NCBI GenBank assembly: GCA_025529335.1
Contig: JAMYHX010000642.1
Span: 1 to 19,842 of the forward strand
DNA length: 19,842 nt
Source: Rhizopus sp. PT2906
Lineage: Eukaryota; Mucoromycota; Mucoromycetes; Mucorales; Rhizopodaceae
Direction: 5' to 3'
Shown here: one piece after another, positions 7,411-17,493 of the stretch
Layout: each line of letters opens with the position of its first letter
Numbering within the stretch: position 1 is the first letter of the stretch
Notes under the pieces: model-generated
The model's database searches: none
The model's input: the letters and a program-made list of their open reading frames with translations, nothing else
What the model was told of the DNA's origin: nothing
Program-made: the position numbers and the translations under genes

Positions 7411-9599
7411 TTATATTTTGGCTTGTTTGCCAAATACAATCTTTGCTTCCTCGTGTACCCATTGTGTTGACTTTGAAGCAATGTCCTGCACTAATTCATG
7501 CTGAGAGCACCAATGTTGAGCAGCCAAGACGTCCTCTTCTGCATCTTCAAGTTGATTAGATAAACCAAAGGCAGCTTGTTCTAAAAGTAAAGATCCAGCA
7601 AGCACTCTTCCGAGAGCAAACATGAGTTGACGTGAATTTATTTCTAAATAGGAGCGTGATTGATCCTTTTGAACAAAGTTTTGGATATTTTTGAGAGCTG
7701 TGCGTATCGTTTGAACAGGTTGTCTTAGACGTTCAGACGCTTGGACCACCTTGTCTAGCTTATCCTCCACAGTCTAGAGCACATAGATTGTTAATTTACA
7801 CCCTGTGAATGCGTTTATAGTTGCACATACCTTCTTGAACACATTCAAGCAAGCAAACTTCGTCTCCTGCATGACTCTCAAGACATCCATAGCCATCACA
7901 TTCGTCGTGCCTTCCCAAATCGTGTTGACTTGCGCATCACGTAAAAGACGACCCATGCCGGTATCTTCCATGTATCCTTGACCACCGAGAGCTTCCATCG
8001 CTTCACTGATCGCCTGTACACCTACTTTGCATACATACCCCTTTGCGATGGGTGTTAGGAAGCGTAGCATTTGTGCATCTTCCTTTGTAGCCTTTTGACA
8101 TTCCACGCGGCCTAAAAGCTCAACGCAGTAAAACGCAATCTGTAAACCGGCACGGAAGACAAGTTCGAGCTGAGCAAGGGTAGTGATATGAAGTGGTGTC
8201 TTGTCAAGTGTTCGACCGAATGCTTCACGCTTACTGGCGAAATCTTTGGCAATGGCTAAACTTCTACGAAGGTTACAGACAACACCGATACAGGCATAAA
8301 TACGGGTAATGTTTAATATGGATGCTATACCAGGAACACCACGTCCGGGGCTTCCAAGCTACATTTAAATTAAATTGATATACCTGTACAATAAAGAGAG
8401 AGGTAATGCTCCTTACCATGACTGCATTCATACCGGATAATTCAAGTTCTGCAGTGGGAAGCCCCTTTGTACCATACTTATTTTTTAATCTATGCACACG
8501 AACACCGTTCAATGTGCCATCAGGGTTTCTCATTCTAGCGACAAATAGAGATAAACCTTTGCTTCCCTACGTATCATGTTTTAAGAAAAAAAGAGATAAC
8601 AAACAACGTATTGCTTACTGGACGAACAGTGCCATCTTTAGGATTCACATCACGAGCCAAGAGGACGGTCATGTCTGCTGTGGTAGCACTGGAGAACCAT
8701 TTGAATCCTGAAATTGACCAAATGTTCGTGGATGGATCCTGAAGTTCGGCTATTGTTTCTGTTCTTCCGACATCACTGCCACCTGGACGTTCAGTCATCC
8801 ACTGACCGCTTGTCCAAAATACTTTAGGATCACGACTAAACAGAATGTGTCCATTAGAAAACGGTTTATTTATATTAAAGAAACAAAATACCTGATCAAT
8901 CGAGTATAAATGTCTTCTTTCATTTCTTTTGTCCCAAGTAACTCAATGACACGAGCAGCGCCGTCTAGAAAAAAGGTAAGTTTTCGTACAACATCACTCC
9001 TATAATCTTTTTACCAGTCATTGCCAAAGGACATGAATACATGGCAGAGGAAGGTGCATAGAGGTATTGTTTTGCAAATTGATAAATGCGTGAGTATTCG
9101 TTATACTTGCGTTCATAACCAATGGCGATAAGACTATATATATATAAGATTGTGTATGTGTATCTAAAAAAAAGGCTTACCCTTCCTCTGCAGCCACATC
9201 GTTCAATTCCTTCCATCCTTTCGCTGTGGTTATTTCATCTACTCTTTTGCACCATGCATCATACTGCTTTAATCGAGGATAATTACTGGGATCTTCTACA
9301 TCATTGCCCATCGTCAACACGTCTTGTAGACCAATATTAGTCTCTTTGTATGAATAGCATATATATATCTTACCATGGATCACTCTTTCACCAAATCTAT
9401 TCAAGTCAGGTTCAATGTCATCTAATACAGACTTGGGCATAACTCTTTTCAAAATGTTCTTTAATACGATATCATCTTCATATTGGTTTTTCAAAACAGG
9501 TGGTTCCTATAATAGAAAGTTAAAGAGTCTACAACAACAAATGATGTGTATTTTTACTTGGATAAATCCAGAGTCAGCACTTGCAAGCTTTGGTATCAT
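7411..9599 (-). CDS. Acyl-CoA dehydrogenase, AidB-like
   Basis: Nine exons encode 588 aa: 9599-9558, 9506-9374, 9322-9181, 9133-9015, 8964-8892, 8835-8619, 8566-8417, 8358-7831 and 7773-7411. Introns are 47-58 nt and all joins keep phase. The protein is an FAD-dependent acyl-CoA dehydrogenase of the AidB branch. The N-terminal region has PRLKQYDAWCKRVDEI and FAKQYLYAPSSAMYSCPLAMTDGAARV. The flavin-contacting block MTERPGGSDVGRTET starts at residue 183. It is followed by FKWFSSATTADMTVLLAR, the LGSPGRGVPGIASILNITR segment, and REAFGRTLDKTPLH. The C-terminal helical part has EALGGQGYMEDTGMGRLLRDAQ and IWEGTTNVMAMDVLR. E. coli AidB is 541 aa and has weak isovaleryl-CoA dehydrogenase activity; fungal homologues are uncharacterised or linked to acyl-CoA breakdown. 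No SKL-type peroxisomal tail is seen (ends KQAKI). The start is fixed by an in-frame TGA two codons upstream. Confidence 0.93.
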
Positions 9600-9958
9600 G
9601 GTTCAAGTATAAAAAAAGAAAGCCCTGAGAACTAAATGCATTTTTATGTGTAAAAGTGAGGAGCATGTGAAAAAGCCCTTCCTTTGGAATATAAGCGGAT
9701 AAAATGTTTAACCATTCTCACACAGCAAAAAAAAAAAAGACGATATGCATAAAACAAGGTGACAACATATGCATACACATTTAGAAATATAGACAATTAA
9801 TAACCAAGCAAAATAAGCCTATAAACACATATAATCCTGAGTGATTTAGTTTACAACAGGCAATACGCATGGGTTTTGTATATTTGAAAGGATACATTTT
9901 CTGTATCAAAAAAAAAAAACTTGCGATATTTTTTTTTTCGTCCTTTTTTTTTGTTGTA
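9600..9958. promoter_or_regulatory. Shared head-to-head promoter, acyl-CoA dehydrogenase / JHD1
   Basis: 359 bp between divergent starts, very A-rich, with poly-A runs near 9726-9737 and 9908-9919. The motif ATATGCAT occurs near 9743 and CATATGCAT near 9766. No known operator is recognised. Confidence 0.4.
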
Positions 9959-12001
9959 ATGTCTTCAGAACCTTGTCCACTTTGTAAAACTGATTTAACT
10001 TCAAGTCAATCCAATATCGATACGTGGCTTCAGTGCGATGCGTGTTCTGACTGGTATCATGCTCATTGTCTAAAGATTGATAATATTGGACTAGTAGAAA
10101 AATTTTATTGTCCACAATGTCAAGCAAAATGGGGACCAACAACATGTGAGTTTAAGGATGTATATAAAATATATTGGACATAGTCTTTGACTGCTGAAAA
10201 ATAATCTGCAGATAAATCCATTCGAAAATCATCTCGATCTCAGGCTAGATTGAACTATGCAGACCTAAACGAAGGAACAGCTGCAGGAGATGAACGGATC
10301 TGGCAAAAGCTACTGAGAGCAAAGACATTCCAAAAAGATAGATTTGAAAGGTATCCAGCTGATAAAGTCAATTTGGATTTGTTTAGAAAGACAGGATTCA
10401 GAGAGCCTTTTGTGATTGAAAAGAATGAACCCGCTTTTGGAATGAAGATGCCGAGTGACCTGACAGTCCAGAAAGTGGCTAATTTAGTTGGAAGAGACCG
10501 ACCGGTTGAAGTGATTGATGTCGCAACACAATCTGAGATCACAGGTTGGACACTAGGTCGTTGGGCAGATTACTACACTCATCCCGATCGAGACAGGATT
10601 CGTAACGTGATCAGCTTGGAAATAAGTGAGACAGCATTAGCAGAAAAGATAACAAGGCCTACTGTTGTCAGAGAGATGGATTGGGTGGATCATATGTGGC
10701 CAAAGAAGATAAAAGAGCGTCCAAAAGTGCAATTGTATTGCTTGATGGGCACAAGGGACTCTTATACTGATTTGTAAGTTCTTGTCTTTAATATTTCTTT
10801 GCTTTTAATGTATAAAAATGCCACTTACTATTCTAGTCATATTGACTTTGGTGGAAGTTCGGTAAGGAAAAAAAAGGCATTTAAATGGCAAGATACTTAC
10901 TTTTTTTTTGTAGGTATTCTATCACGTTCTTAGCGGACGAAAGACGTTTTACTTGGTTGAGCCAACACCCAAAAACTTGAAAAAGTACCAAAAATGGTCA
11001 TCATCGCCCGATCAATCTGTTACTTTCTTTGGAGATTTAGTAAAAGAGTGTTACTCTATCGAACTGAAGGCTGGAAACACAATGTATGTAAAGACACTAT
11101 ATATATATATATGTATATTTAAAACCAACTCTCCTCTTTATATAGGTTTATTCCAACTGGCTGGATCCATGCTGTTTATACACCTGAAGATGCACTTGTC
11201 ATTGGTGGTAACTTTTTACACTCATTCAATATCGCTACCCAGCTACGTGTCTATCAAATCGAGCAAGCGACGGATGTGCCCTTGAAGTTTCGGTTCCCTT
11301 ACTATAAAAAACTAAACTGGTACGCTCTTGTCAAGTTTGATGAATGGTTAAAGGAAAAGAAGACATTTTCTTACTTTGAACTTGAAAGTATGGCTGTCTT
11401 GGCTCTCTTCTTTGCAAATAATCTTACAGAAGACATTGGTCATGAAAAGAAGGGTACATTGAGTCAAAGTATCAGAAATCGACACGAGATTCCAGACATA
11501 ATTGAAGATCCTCTTGATTTAACCAAACGAGTGCTTGAAAATTCAAAACTGGCTTTACTTTCGATTGATATTCCACTGGCCAAGATCAGTCCAAAGAAGA
11601 AGAAGAAGAATAGTCCAAAAAAATCAAAATTGTCCAAAGATGAAGTAGCAGTAGTTGATGATGATGACGATGAAGATACAGAAGAAATGGGAGCAGCCAA
11701 GGATGAAGAAGATGACGATTGGAATCCTAATGAGGATTATGATGATGACTATGAAGATGTGAATATTGTGAATATACCCATGCAAGTGAAAATGAACAAT
11801 CCATCTGTTAAGCCTATAAAAAAGATCAGTCAAAGGCAAACTTTAGGAAACAGTGATGAAGATGACATGGGAACATCCTCAGCAAGGAAGCCAACGAAAC
11901 CAATTGAAAAGAGAAAGAGATCCGATTCATGCAGTTCTTCACAGAAAAGCACAACTGTAAAGCAAAGGTTGCTTGAACGAATGTTGAATAAACGCCGTTA
12001 G
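9959..12001 (+). CDS. JHD1: PHD-JmjC histone lysine demethylase, JHD1/KDM2 type
   Basis: Five exons (9959-10145, 10212-10773, 10837-10861, 10914-11083, 11146-12001) encode 599 aa. The N-terminal PHD finger has the full C4HC3 set: Cys6, Cys9, Cys26, Cys29, His34, Cys37, Cys51 and Cys54. The JmjC domain carries the Fe(II) triad in HIDFGG (His251, Asp253) and TGWIHAVYTP (His323), plus GKMPSDL-like and SGRKTFYLVEPT blocks typical of KDM2/JHD1. This suggests 2-oxoglutarate-dependent removal of H3K36 mono- and dimethyl marks in the nucleus. There is no CXXC domain, F-box or LRR, as in yeast Jhd1. The C-terminus is a basic stretch (PKKKKKNSPKKSK), an acidic Asp/Glu run and another basic tail. Exon 3 is only 25 nt yet encodes the catalytic HxD. 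An in-frame upstream Met at 9869 was not used because the extension is homopolymer-rich. Head-to-head with the acyl-CoA dehydrogenase gene. Confidence 0.93.
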
Positions 12002-12032
12002 TTTATTTTGTTCTAAAAGTAAACGATGTCTG

Positions 12033-12057
12033 TTTTTTTTTTTTTTTTTTTTTTTTT
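12033..12057 (+). repeat. Poly(T) tract of 25
   Basis: Uninterrupted T run 31 nt after the JHD1 stop. A second T run of about 14 lies near 12133-12146. They could be simple homopolymers in a 3' flank or, read on the minus strand, an A tail left by a retroposed copy. No flanking duplication is visible. Confidence 0.6.
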
Positions 12058-12214
12058 GAACGAATCGAAATTAAGATTTAGACATTTTGTTTACAAACAA
12101 AAAAGGGAATTTTAGACAAAAGGTTGTTTAGTTTTTTTTTTTTTTTAGACGAAGAAAGAGAAAAGTCAAATATAATTATCTGCATCGTGATTTATTCCAC
12201 TTTTAATCCATCTC

Positions 12215-12600
12215 TCAGGTACAAAGTGCGGCCATCATCGGAAGATGTAGAGTGGAGGTGTCTCTGATGTGAACTTTCTTGCCTTGGTCCCCCTTGGCTC
12301 TTTGTTTACTTGTATACTGATAAAGATAATCCTTATTCTTAGCTTTGTTGGATGTTTTGCGTATACAGTACAGCATATCTCTGCATCCAGGACCTATAAA
12401 CACACACTTGCCAGTGGTATTTTGAATTTCTTATGTTGTCAATTTGTGTATATTTGTAAATTCCTTATCGTTATTTGTAGTAGAGATTGTCCTGGTGCTC
12501 CATGAACCATCTTTAGTCGGTTCTTGGTTTTGCTTGACAACTGAGACACCAATACTATCGGTTTCAATAACTTTGGCAAAATTCATTTCCAACGACGCTG
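12215..12600 (-). mobile_element. Fanzor/TnpB-like RNA-guided nuclease relic, copy 1
   Basis: Minus-strand remnant of the central part of a TnpB/Fanzor-like protein. Reading downstream from about 12590: MNFAKVIETDSIGVSVVKQN matches the conserved block that precedes the first RuvC motif in this family (I/V-x-T-D-G-x-x-x-S). A TAA stop (near 12436) interrupts the linker. The next segment is GKCVFIGPGCRDMLYCI, then YQYTSKQRAKG. In intact relatives the RuvC-I motif is FIDPGxRD and is followed by RYTxxQRxxET. Here the first Asp is Gly (GGT at 12394-12392). The frame then drifts to a TGA at 12215. Zinc ribbon and RuvC-III are absent, so only about one third of the protein remains. The family call rests on motif order shared with copy 2 at 17494-18516. 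Confidence 0.62.
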
Positions 12601-12606
12601 GCTTTG

Positions 12607-12711
12607 AAGGTTAAAACAAGAGGTTCTTACAGAAAGTATACTTCTAAGCTAGTTGAGAAACTCTTTGATTTAATCATCAAAGAAGGCTTCACTGGGATTA
12701 ATGTTTGCACT
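12607..12711 (+). pseudogene. Transposase-type helix-turn-helix remnant
   Basis: The plus strand reads KVKTRGSYRKYTSKLVEKL followed by FDLIIKEGFTGINVCTA. This resembles the N-terminal homeodomain-like helix-turn-helix that I recall from Mucorales transposon proteins (…YRKYTxxQIEKLFDLIIEEG…GINxRTAxxY). About eight residues expected between EGFT and GINV are missing. The frame runs into poly-T and ends at a stop soon after. It lies directly beside, and in opposite orientation to, Fanzor-like copy 1. Confidence 0.4.
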
Positions 12712-12719
12712 GCTTTTTT

Positions 12720-13080
12720 TATATTGATCTTTTTGGTTAACTTAAATCTCTTTTGACTTAAAACACTCCACATGCTATAAACAAATTCCTGTCTTCATGA
12801 TCAATTATAATTATCTACAACTGCCATTTGTTATCACAAAATGTATACTCAATTGGTTGAATAAGTGCCTGAAGATTTATATTAGAGCAACAGCTTGTAA
12901 TAAATGGCTTTGATGTATCGTGGATTATAAGTGTATAAATTAATTACATACAAAATATTCTAGTACAAACAACAAAAAATGTGGTATATGGAAGACAAGT
13001 AATAAAGATGGTAGCGTGTATACAAACATGATAGACGTTTATTTACTGAAAAAAGGGGAAGAAAAAGAAAAAACATATAT
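12720..13080. other. AT-rich intergenic, no feature seen
   Basis: No open frame with protein-like composition and no repeat or RNA gene was found between the helix-turn-helix scrap and the next minus-strand pseudogene. Confidence 0.4.
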
Positions 13081-13990
13081 TTATTCTGATAAATAACTAA
13101 CAGATACATTTTCCTTATCTTTTTCTTGCGGGAGCAAGATGTGGAAGCCTGAACATTTTACAGGCTTTTGTAGGTCCAGTTTTAGCAAAGTGCTCAAAGA
13201 TGTACGATTTTCAGGTTTACCTGAGAGCACTTTCTGAACGAAGTACTGCTCGTGTTCATCTTGCATTATGCTTATCACTTTCAATGCTTTTTCTAGCAAG
13301 CACTAAATACATTTTAAAGATGTTAACCAATTACATATATATGATCGACGAAATGCAATAAATGCTCAACGATTGCTTACTTTATAACACCAGCTGAGGT
13401 TCCCCAATGCTAGCATGTCTTTGCTTTCAGTCATATCTTTTGGAACCTTACTCTTAAATATTCTTTTAGAGCAGTAAAACTCGGAAGAACAAAGTTCAAG
13501 GGACCATAAGTGGATGGTATCATCTAAATTAATAATAAAAGTTAAACGGCTGATGTCCTAGCAAATTACTGTTCAACAATTAGCAAAAAGTTTTACGTAC
13601 GTCTGGCATGAAGGAACGGGATATGAAGCTTTGCAGCAGTTATTTTTGAAGCCATATTTCTTGTATAATGAATTACAGATGCTTGTTGCACCATAGTGAA
13701 CTTTTATGTGGTCAACACCATACTTCGATTTTTCATTCAGAAGTATTTTACTTGAGGTGTCCAAAATTGAAATTTTGTTTTCCCCATATAAAATACAGGT
13801 ATATGCCTTGTATTCTTCTTTTGAATATTTTAAATTGTACTCGGCGGGTCCAAAATTCAATGACACATCGGTCATGCTGTCCACCACAAATTCCATGAAT
13901 GGCCATATCAAACTGTGGTTAAAATCTGTTTCATTTTTGACAGTCGTTCATATAAATTTGGCTTTCGATAAATCCAAAGACAAGTATTGA
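13081..13990 (-). pseudogene. Frameshifted pseudogene of an uncharacterised Mucoromycota family
   Basis: Minus-strand, multi-exon. The first visible exon (about 13945-13615) contains LIWPFMEFVVDSMTDVSLNF, then KISILDTSSKILLNEKSKYG and ATSICNSLYKKY. Near 13655 the frame must shift by one base to continue as ITAAKLHIPFLHAR. A GTACGT donor near 13605 then joins in phase to the exon at 13523-13381 (DTIHLWSLELCSSEFYCSKR). A 78-nt intron (13303-13380) leads to the last exon, 13302-13081 (LEKALKVISIMQDEHEQYF…), ending in TAA. The IWPF...E, E/D-TSS...K...D and xxLHLWSL blocks recur in abundant Mucorales proteins of unknown function, as far as I recall; these may have a nuclease-like core. Only the one frameshift is needed, so decay is recent or a sequencing error is possible. 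Confidence 0.5.
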
Positions 13991-14960
13991 AGAATCCCCA
14001 CACAAAATTTTGGTTGGTGCTTTCTTCTGCGGTTTCTAAACCCTTAACTACCTGTTGTATTTCTGATATTTGTATATATAAGAACAGTAGAAGTCAATAG
14101 CTAACAATTACTACTCTTTATTTAAAGTTGAGAGAAGAACTAATAAATGAGGATACGACCTGAATATCTATGAAGGATGACGACTACAAATATCTAACAT
14201 CGTCTATTAACTAAGAATGAATAAATAGAGAATTAAGAGATGTGTGATCTATGTAAACACGACATCACCTTCTCGATTGTCTTTAAATTATTTTGTTTCA
14301 TTGCAGCCAATACGTTTCCGGTATATTACTGTATGTTTTGAAAGGTGTTGAGAGGCTGTACTTATCGTCTTGAAAGTATTCTCATAATTCATCTGGAATT
14401 GATGGGTGGCATTCGATTGAATAATCACACTGAACTACATGATATTTCCTCAAATGGAAATCGCTGCTAATTGACTTTTCTAGATATTGACGTACGGCTT
14501 CCAAACATATTTTTGATTATGGATATCCCAAGAGCTAGACTCATCATTGACATGCTCAAACCTTTTATCTCTTGTCAGCTCGGCTTGGATCATTATAATT
14601 GAATACGTCATCAAATACTGTGCCGCTATTCGTCTTGACGTGGATATTGCAAATGTTTTGTTGCTTGCTTTTTCCTTTGGCGCTTTTCTATCACAATAAA
14701 AGAGGTTATTATTAGTATCTAAGTCAATAATAAAAGGTTACAGGTACATAATTTAGCATTTGCCATTAAGACACCAATTTTCCCTTAATACTGACCGGAA
14801 CGGCTTCGTTATTAATTATCTTACTTAAGTTGTCTTGATAATCCGAAAGTATAGAATTGATTTGCATACTCGGATTTTCATGGAGACAAAATTCTTTATA
14901 CTTTTTCAAATGTCCATTCATTGACTAGGATTTGAAAAAAAAGAGAAACAGAGGGATCTA
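13991..14960. other. Decayed region with short unidentified minus-strand coding scraps
   Basis: On the minus strand, about 14695-14490 reads KAPKEKASNKTFAISTSRRI and a further 40 codons before a TAG. A second frame, about 14516-14390, reads LEAVRQYLEKSISSDFHLRK then YHVVQCDYSIECHPSIPDEL before TGA. Both have protein-like composition but no family I recognise. They could be the upstream part of the pseudogene at 13081-13990. The rest is featureless. Confidence 0.3.
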
Positions 14961-15198
14961 AATCTGTGCTACCTCTACCCATTACCTATGATGCTGCCCA
15001 ACAAAGCTTTTCGCTATCTTGCTTTGTTTCCTTTCAAGAAGAAAAAGAGATAAAAAGATATGTTGTTATTTATTCTAGTTTTATGTTGTCAGTTGATCAG
15101 CAAAGATGCAAGAACACGTATAATTATGATGACATTATATTTTCTATCAAGGGATGAACTGGACAGCATTAGGTTAGGCAGAGACGTTGGTTGTGTGA

Positions 15199-15639
15199 AG
15201 TTGTATACTAGCGCCCCATCCAGCTCTAATACAGCGTCCCTGCCAGTATCAGCTCGATGGGAACATCAGCATTGTTGCAGATCTCTAGAGAGAATGGTCT
15301 GAAGGCTTACGACCGGATTCACCTTCAGTGATGGAGCTTGACAGTCAATTTGGAGCTTTGTGGAGATCATGTCCAAAAGGTTAGTTAGATGAAATATTCT
15401 TTGTAATGAAATGTATATAATAGCTTTACTTAGAGCGCCAATTTTACTTCAGACGTTTGACTATCATACATGAAATCCACCGTATTTCTCAGGAGAGCTC
15501 CGTAACAGTTTCTGAGGCAGTACAGATGTTAGAAGAAAAGCGACAACAAAGTAGATGGTCGCTCAGTAGGCCGACGAAGGAGCTACACAAACAGCCATTC
15601 AAGACAAGATGCCATACCATTTTTGCCGTGTCCAGATAG
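15199..15639 (+). pseudogene. GCR1-like DNA-binding domain relic (transposon-associated)
   Basis: In one frame the plus strand reads APHPALIQRPCQYQLDG, NISIVADL, a TAG stop (15286-15288), then REWSEGLRPDSPSVMELDSQ and FGALWRSCPK. A 54-nt intron (15380-15433, GTTAGT...TTAG) joins in phase to ERQFYFRRLTIIHEIHRI and SVTVSEAVQMLEEKR. This is the layout of the GCR1_C domain (D-L-W-x-E-W…P-S-V-x-x-L-x-x-x-x-G-x-x-W-R…FYxRRxxIxxEI). In this fungal lineage that domain accompanies Crypton-type tyrosine recombinases and other DNA-binding proteins. The stop sits exactly where the family has Trp, so TGG has become TAG. The upstream recombinase part is missing. The final 30 codons are poorly conserved. 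Confidence 0.6.
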
Positions 15640-15694
15640 TACAGTCGTTCTACTGCCAAAATGAGGATTTACTGAAAAAAAATATTGTTTGAAG

Positions 15695-15907
15695 TTAATT
15701 TCGCGGATTGTGAGCTACTTCTTTATAGCAAAAGGGAACGAATTTTTCGTCTATGACGTCCATAGCTTTATTTGCATTCTCATCGTAAATATTCACCTTG
15801 CCGTCTTCTCTTAAAAAAAACCTTGCTTTGGAAATCTTTAGAATTTCCGTATTTGGATGTTGCCAAAAATCATGCCAATTAGGCCACTTTTTCATACGTT
15901 TATTCAA
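15695..15907 (-). pseudogene. Unidentified 70-codon open frame
   Basis: The minus strand reads MNKRMKKWPNWHDFWQHPNT, then ILKISKARFFLREDGKVNIY, and ends KEVAHNPRN. The aromatic- and charge-rich composition is protein-like rather than random. No family is recognised and there is no splice continuation I can support. It lies downstream of the tyrosine-recombinase relic on the same strand but does not match the expected recombinase catalytic region. Confidence 0.3.
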
Positions 15908-16107
15908 TCTTTTGTATGAGATATTATTATTCTATGCTTGCATTTTATTATATAAATATTACAGATAATACACATTATAAAGGCTTTCTTTAAATATTTG
16001 ATTTTTATTACAAAAAAGTGATGTTAATTATTGTTGCTGTTGTTAGACTCTTTCATTACTGAACTTAACTTATCAAGAGAGGCATCTATTCAAATTTGAT
16101 GGTTAAA

Positions 16108-16827
16108 ATCAAGGCACATATTCTGGTATTCCTTGATTTTCTAGTACAAGCGAGAACAGATCAGCAAACTGCATCCCAAGCGCTGTTTGGCTACGACAAA
16201 GCATGGCATGACTGATCAAAAAGCAGAGTCTGTCTCTGCAGCCAAGGTGTTCATTCTTCTCAGTCAAGAAATAACCACTAACTTTTTCCAACTCCTGTCT
16301 GGTGTAGCCGTCATTCAATGTGTTTTTTTCCTCGATCTTCAAAATTTTGCCTCTTACTCTTGACCTTTTCTTTTTCGAGAGTATCCAGAAAAGTCCTAAC
16401 GAGGGGCCTTCTCGCAGGGCCACAGAGGATTTAAGCCAAGTGTCTTTGATTGTTATACATGTCTGCAATATCTTTGACATAGACGAATACTGACTCTCGG
16501 CCAAGAACAATAGCTGTACCATCTGGGCCTCTTCTAAGCTTTTGGTCAGTGACGATCTCTCCATCACCGAATCTTTGTTCAAGGCACCATTTCTATATTT
16601 AAACAACATAATTAGATTTCTCAAGCCTTTTCTTTATTATTATTGTCTAGAATTGCCTTCCACTCTTCTTGCTTGGCTTAATATGCCTTAATAGTGTTCA
16701 CAGGTTGATGAGTCATATTTAAAGCAATGATCATTTGGTTACTATAGTACATAGCTGAATTATTGTCAATCATGCGTGGAACACTTTCATCATTGACAGT
16801 AAGACGATTGTTCATTTGGTCATTCAT
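16108..16827 (-). mobile_element. Crypton-type tyrosine recombinase relic (N-terminal and core-entry part)
   Basis: The minus strand carries, in order: MNDQMNNRLTVNDESVP…; NTIKAY, a TAA stop (16680-16678), then AKQEEWKAIL; KWCLEQRFGDGEIVTDQKLR; a segment ending YVKDIADMYNNQRHL; another TAA; GPARRPLVRTFLDTLEKEK; QNFEDRG; then, in a frame shifted by one base, NTLNDGYTRQELEKVSGYF, LGCRDRLCFLISHAMLCRSQ and ADLFSLVLENQGIPEYVP. This is the N-terminal core-binding (SAM-like) and following helical region of the Crypton/Ndc10-like recombinases common in Mucorales. The frameshift falls in a run of seven A (minus strand, plus T run at 16323-16329), where six would restore frame. The catalytic R...HxxR...Y part is not found. 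The element is dead. Confidence 0.68.
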
Positions 16828-16891
16828 GTTAAGCTAGAGTATCAATAAATTATTTAGAAATACTAAAAAGAGAAAATATAGCATAAGGATA

Positions 16892-16941
16892 GCTTCAAAG
16901 AGAATTTGATATTGAATTAAAAATGTACCTCTCTTTGAAGC
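16892..16941. repeat. Perfect 12-bp inverted repeat with 26-nt spacer
   Basis: GCTTCAAAGAGA (16892-16903) and TCTCTTTGAAGC (16930-16941) are exact reverse complements. The repeat lies about 65 bp upstream of the first Met of the recombinase relic. It could be a hairpin terminator, a short foldback element or a recombinase-associated site. No target duplication is seen. Confidence 0.7.
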
Positions 16942-17493
16942 GTTGGTGCCTTGATTCTATTAATTACTATATTAAGAAAATAAGCTGAATCTCATATTGG
17001 ATAAACTGTCTTCTAAATGGTATGAATTACAGATGAGTCTTTGTAGGTTATTACTTCGGTGATTTTTAAGGTATTTCTTGTTTTTAAGCTGACAGACTAA
17101 AAAAATACTTTTCAAAAAAGGAAAACCACTGAAATAGTTATAAAACTTGTAATGTATAGATTTAACAGCACTTTTTATTTATAATGATTAAAGATATGAT
17201 TTTAACAAATGATTATATTTCTTATATGTTTTGTTCCTTGTCAATGTTTTTATAATTTACACAAATTAACGCCTGGTTAAAAAGGGTATTGAACTCAAGG
17301 TGTTGCTTTGGTTTTTATAGGAAATCAAAAGGCTACTGTTGTGTTTGAATTTGGACAAAAATGAATTTTATCTTCTCTATGTCACTACCAAGGATTTTCT
17401 GAGTTCCGGCAGGCATTTTTTTTGAGTCAGAGTTGAGTCTGAAGGTAAACATACTGCGTATCTGAACGGTGTCTCTTCTCACTTTGGAAACAG
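16942..17493. other. AT-rich spacer, no clear feature
   Basis: No supported gene. A short plus-strand scrap near 17330-17400 could be the decayed upstream part of the Fanzor-like relic, but no motif can be named. Confidence 0.35.

Noticed and set aside
9869..9958. In-frame N-terminal extension of JHD1 starting at an upstream Met
   Set aside because: The extra 30 residues come from A/T homopolymers (Lys and Phe runs) and look like leader sequence; the Met at 9959 directly precedes the PHD finger.
11464..11839. Ser-rich and Ile-rich minus-strand frames
   Set aside because: Antisense of the acidic/basic tail of JHD1.
15060..15302. 80-codon plus-strand open frame
   Set aside because: Its second half is a wrong-frame reading of the GCR1-like relic; the first half has no recognisable content.
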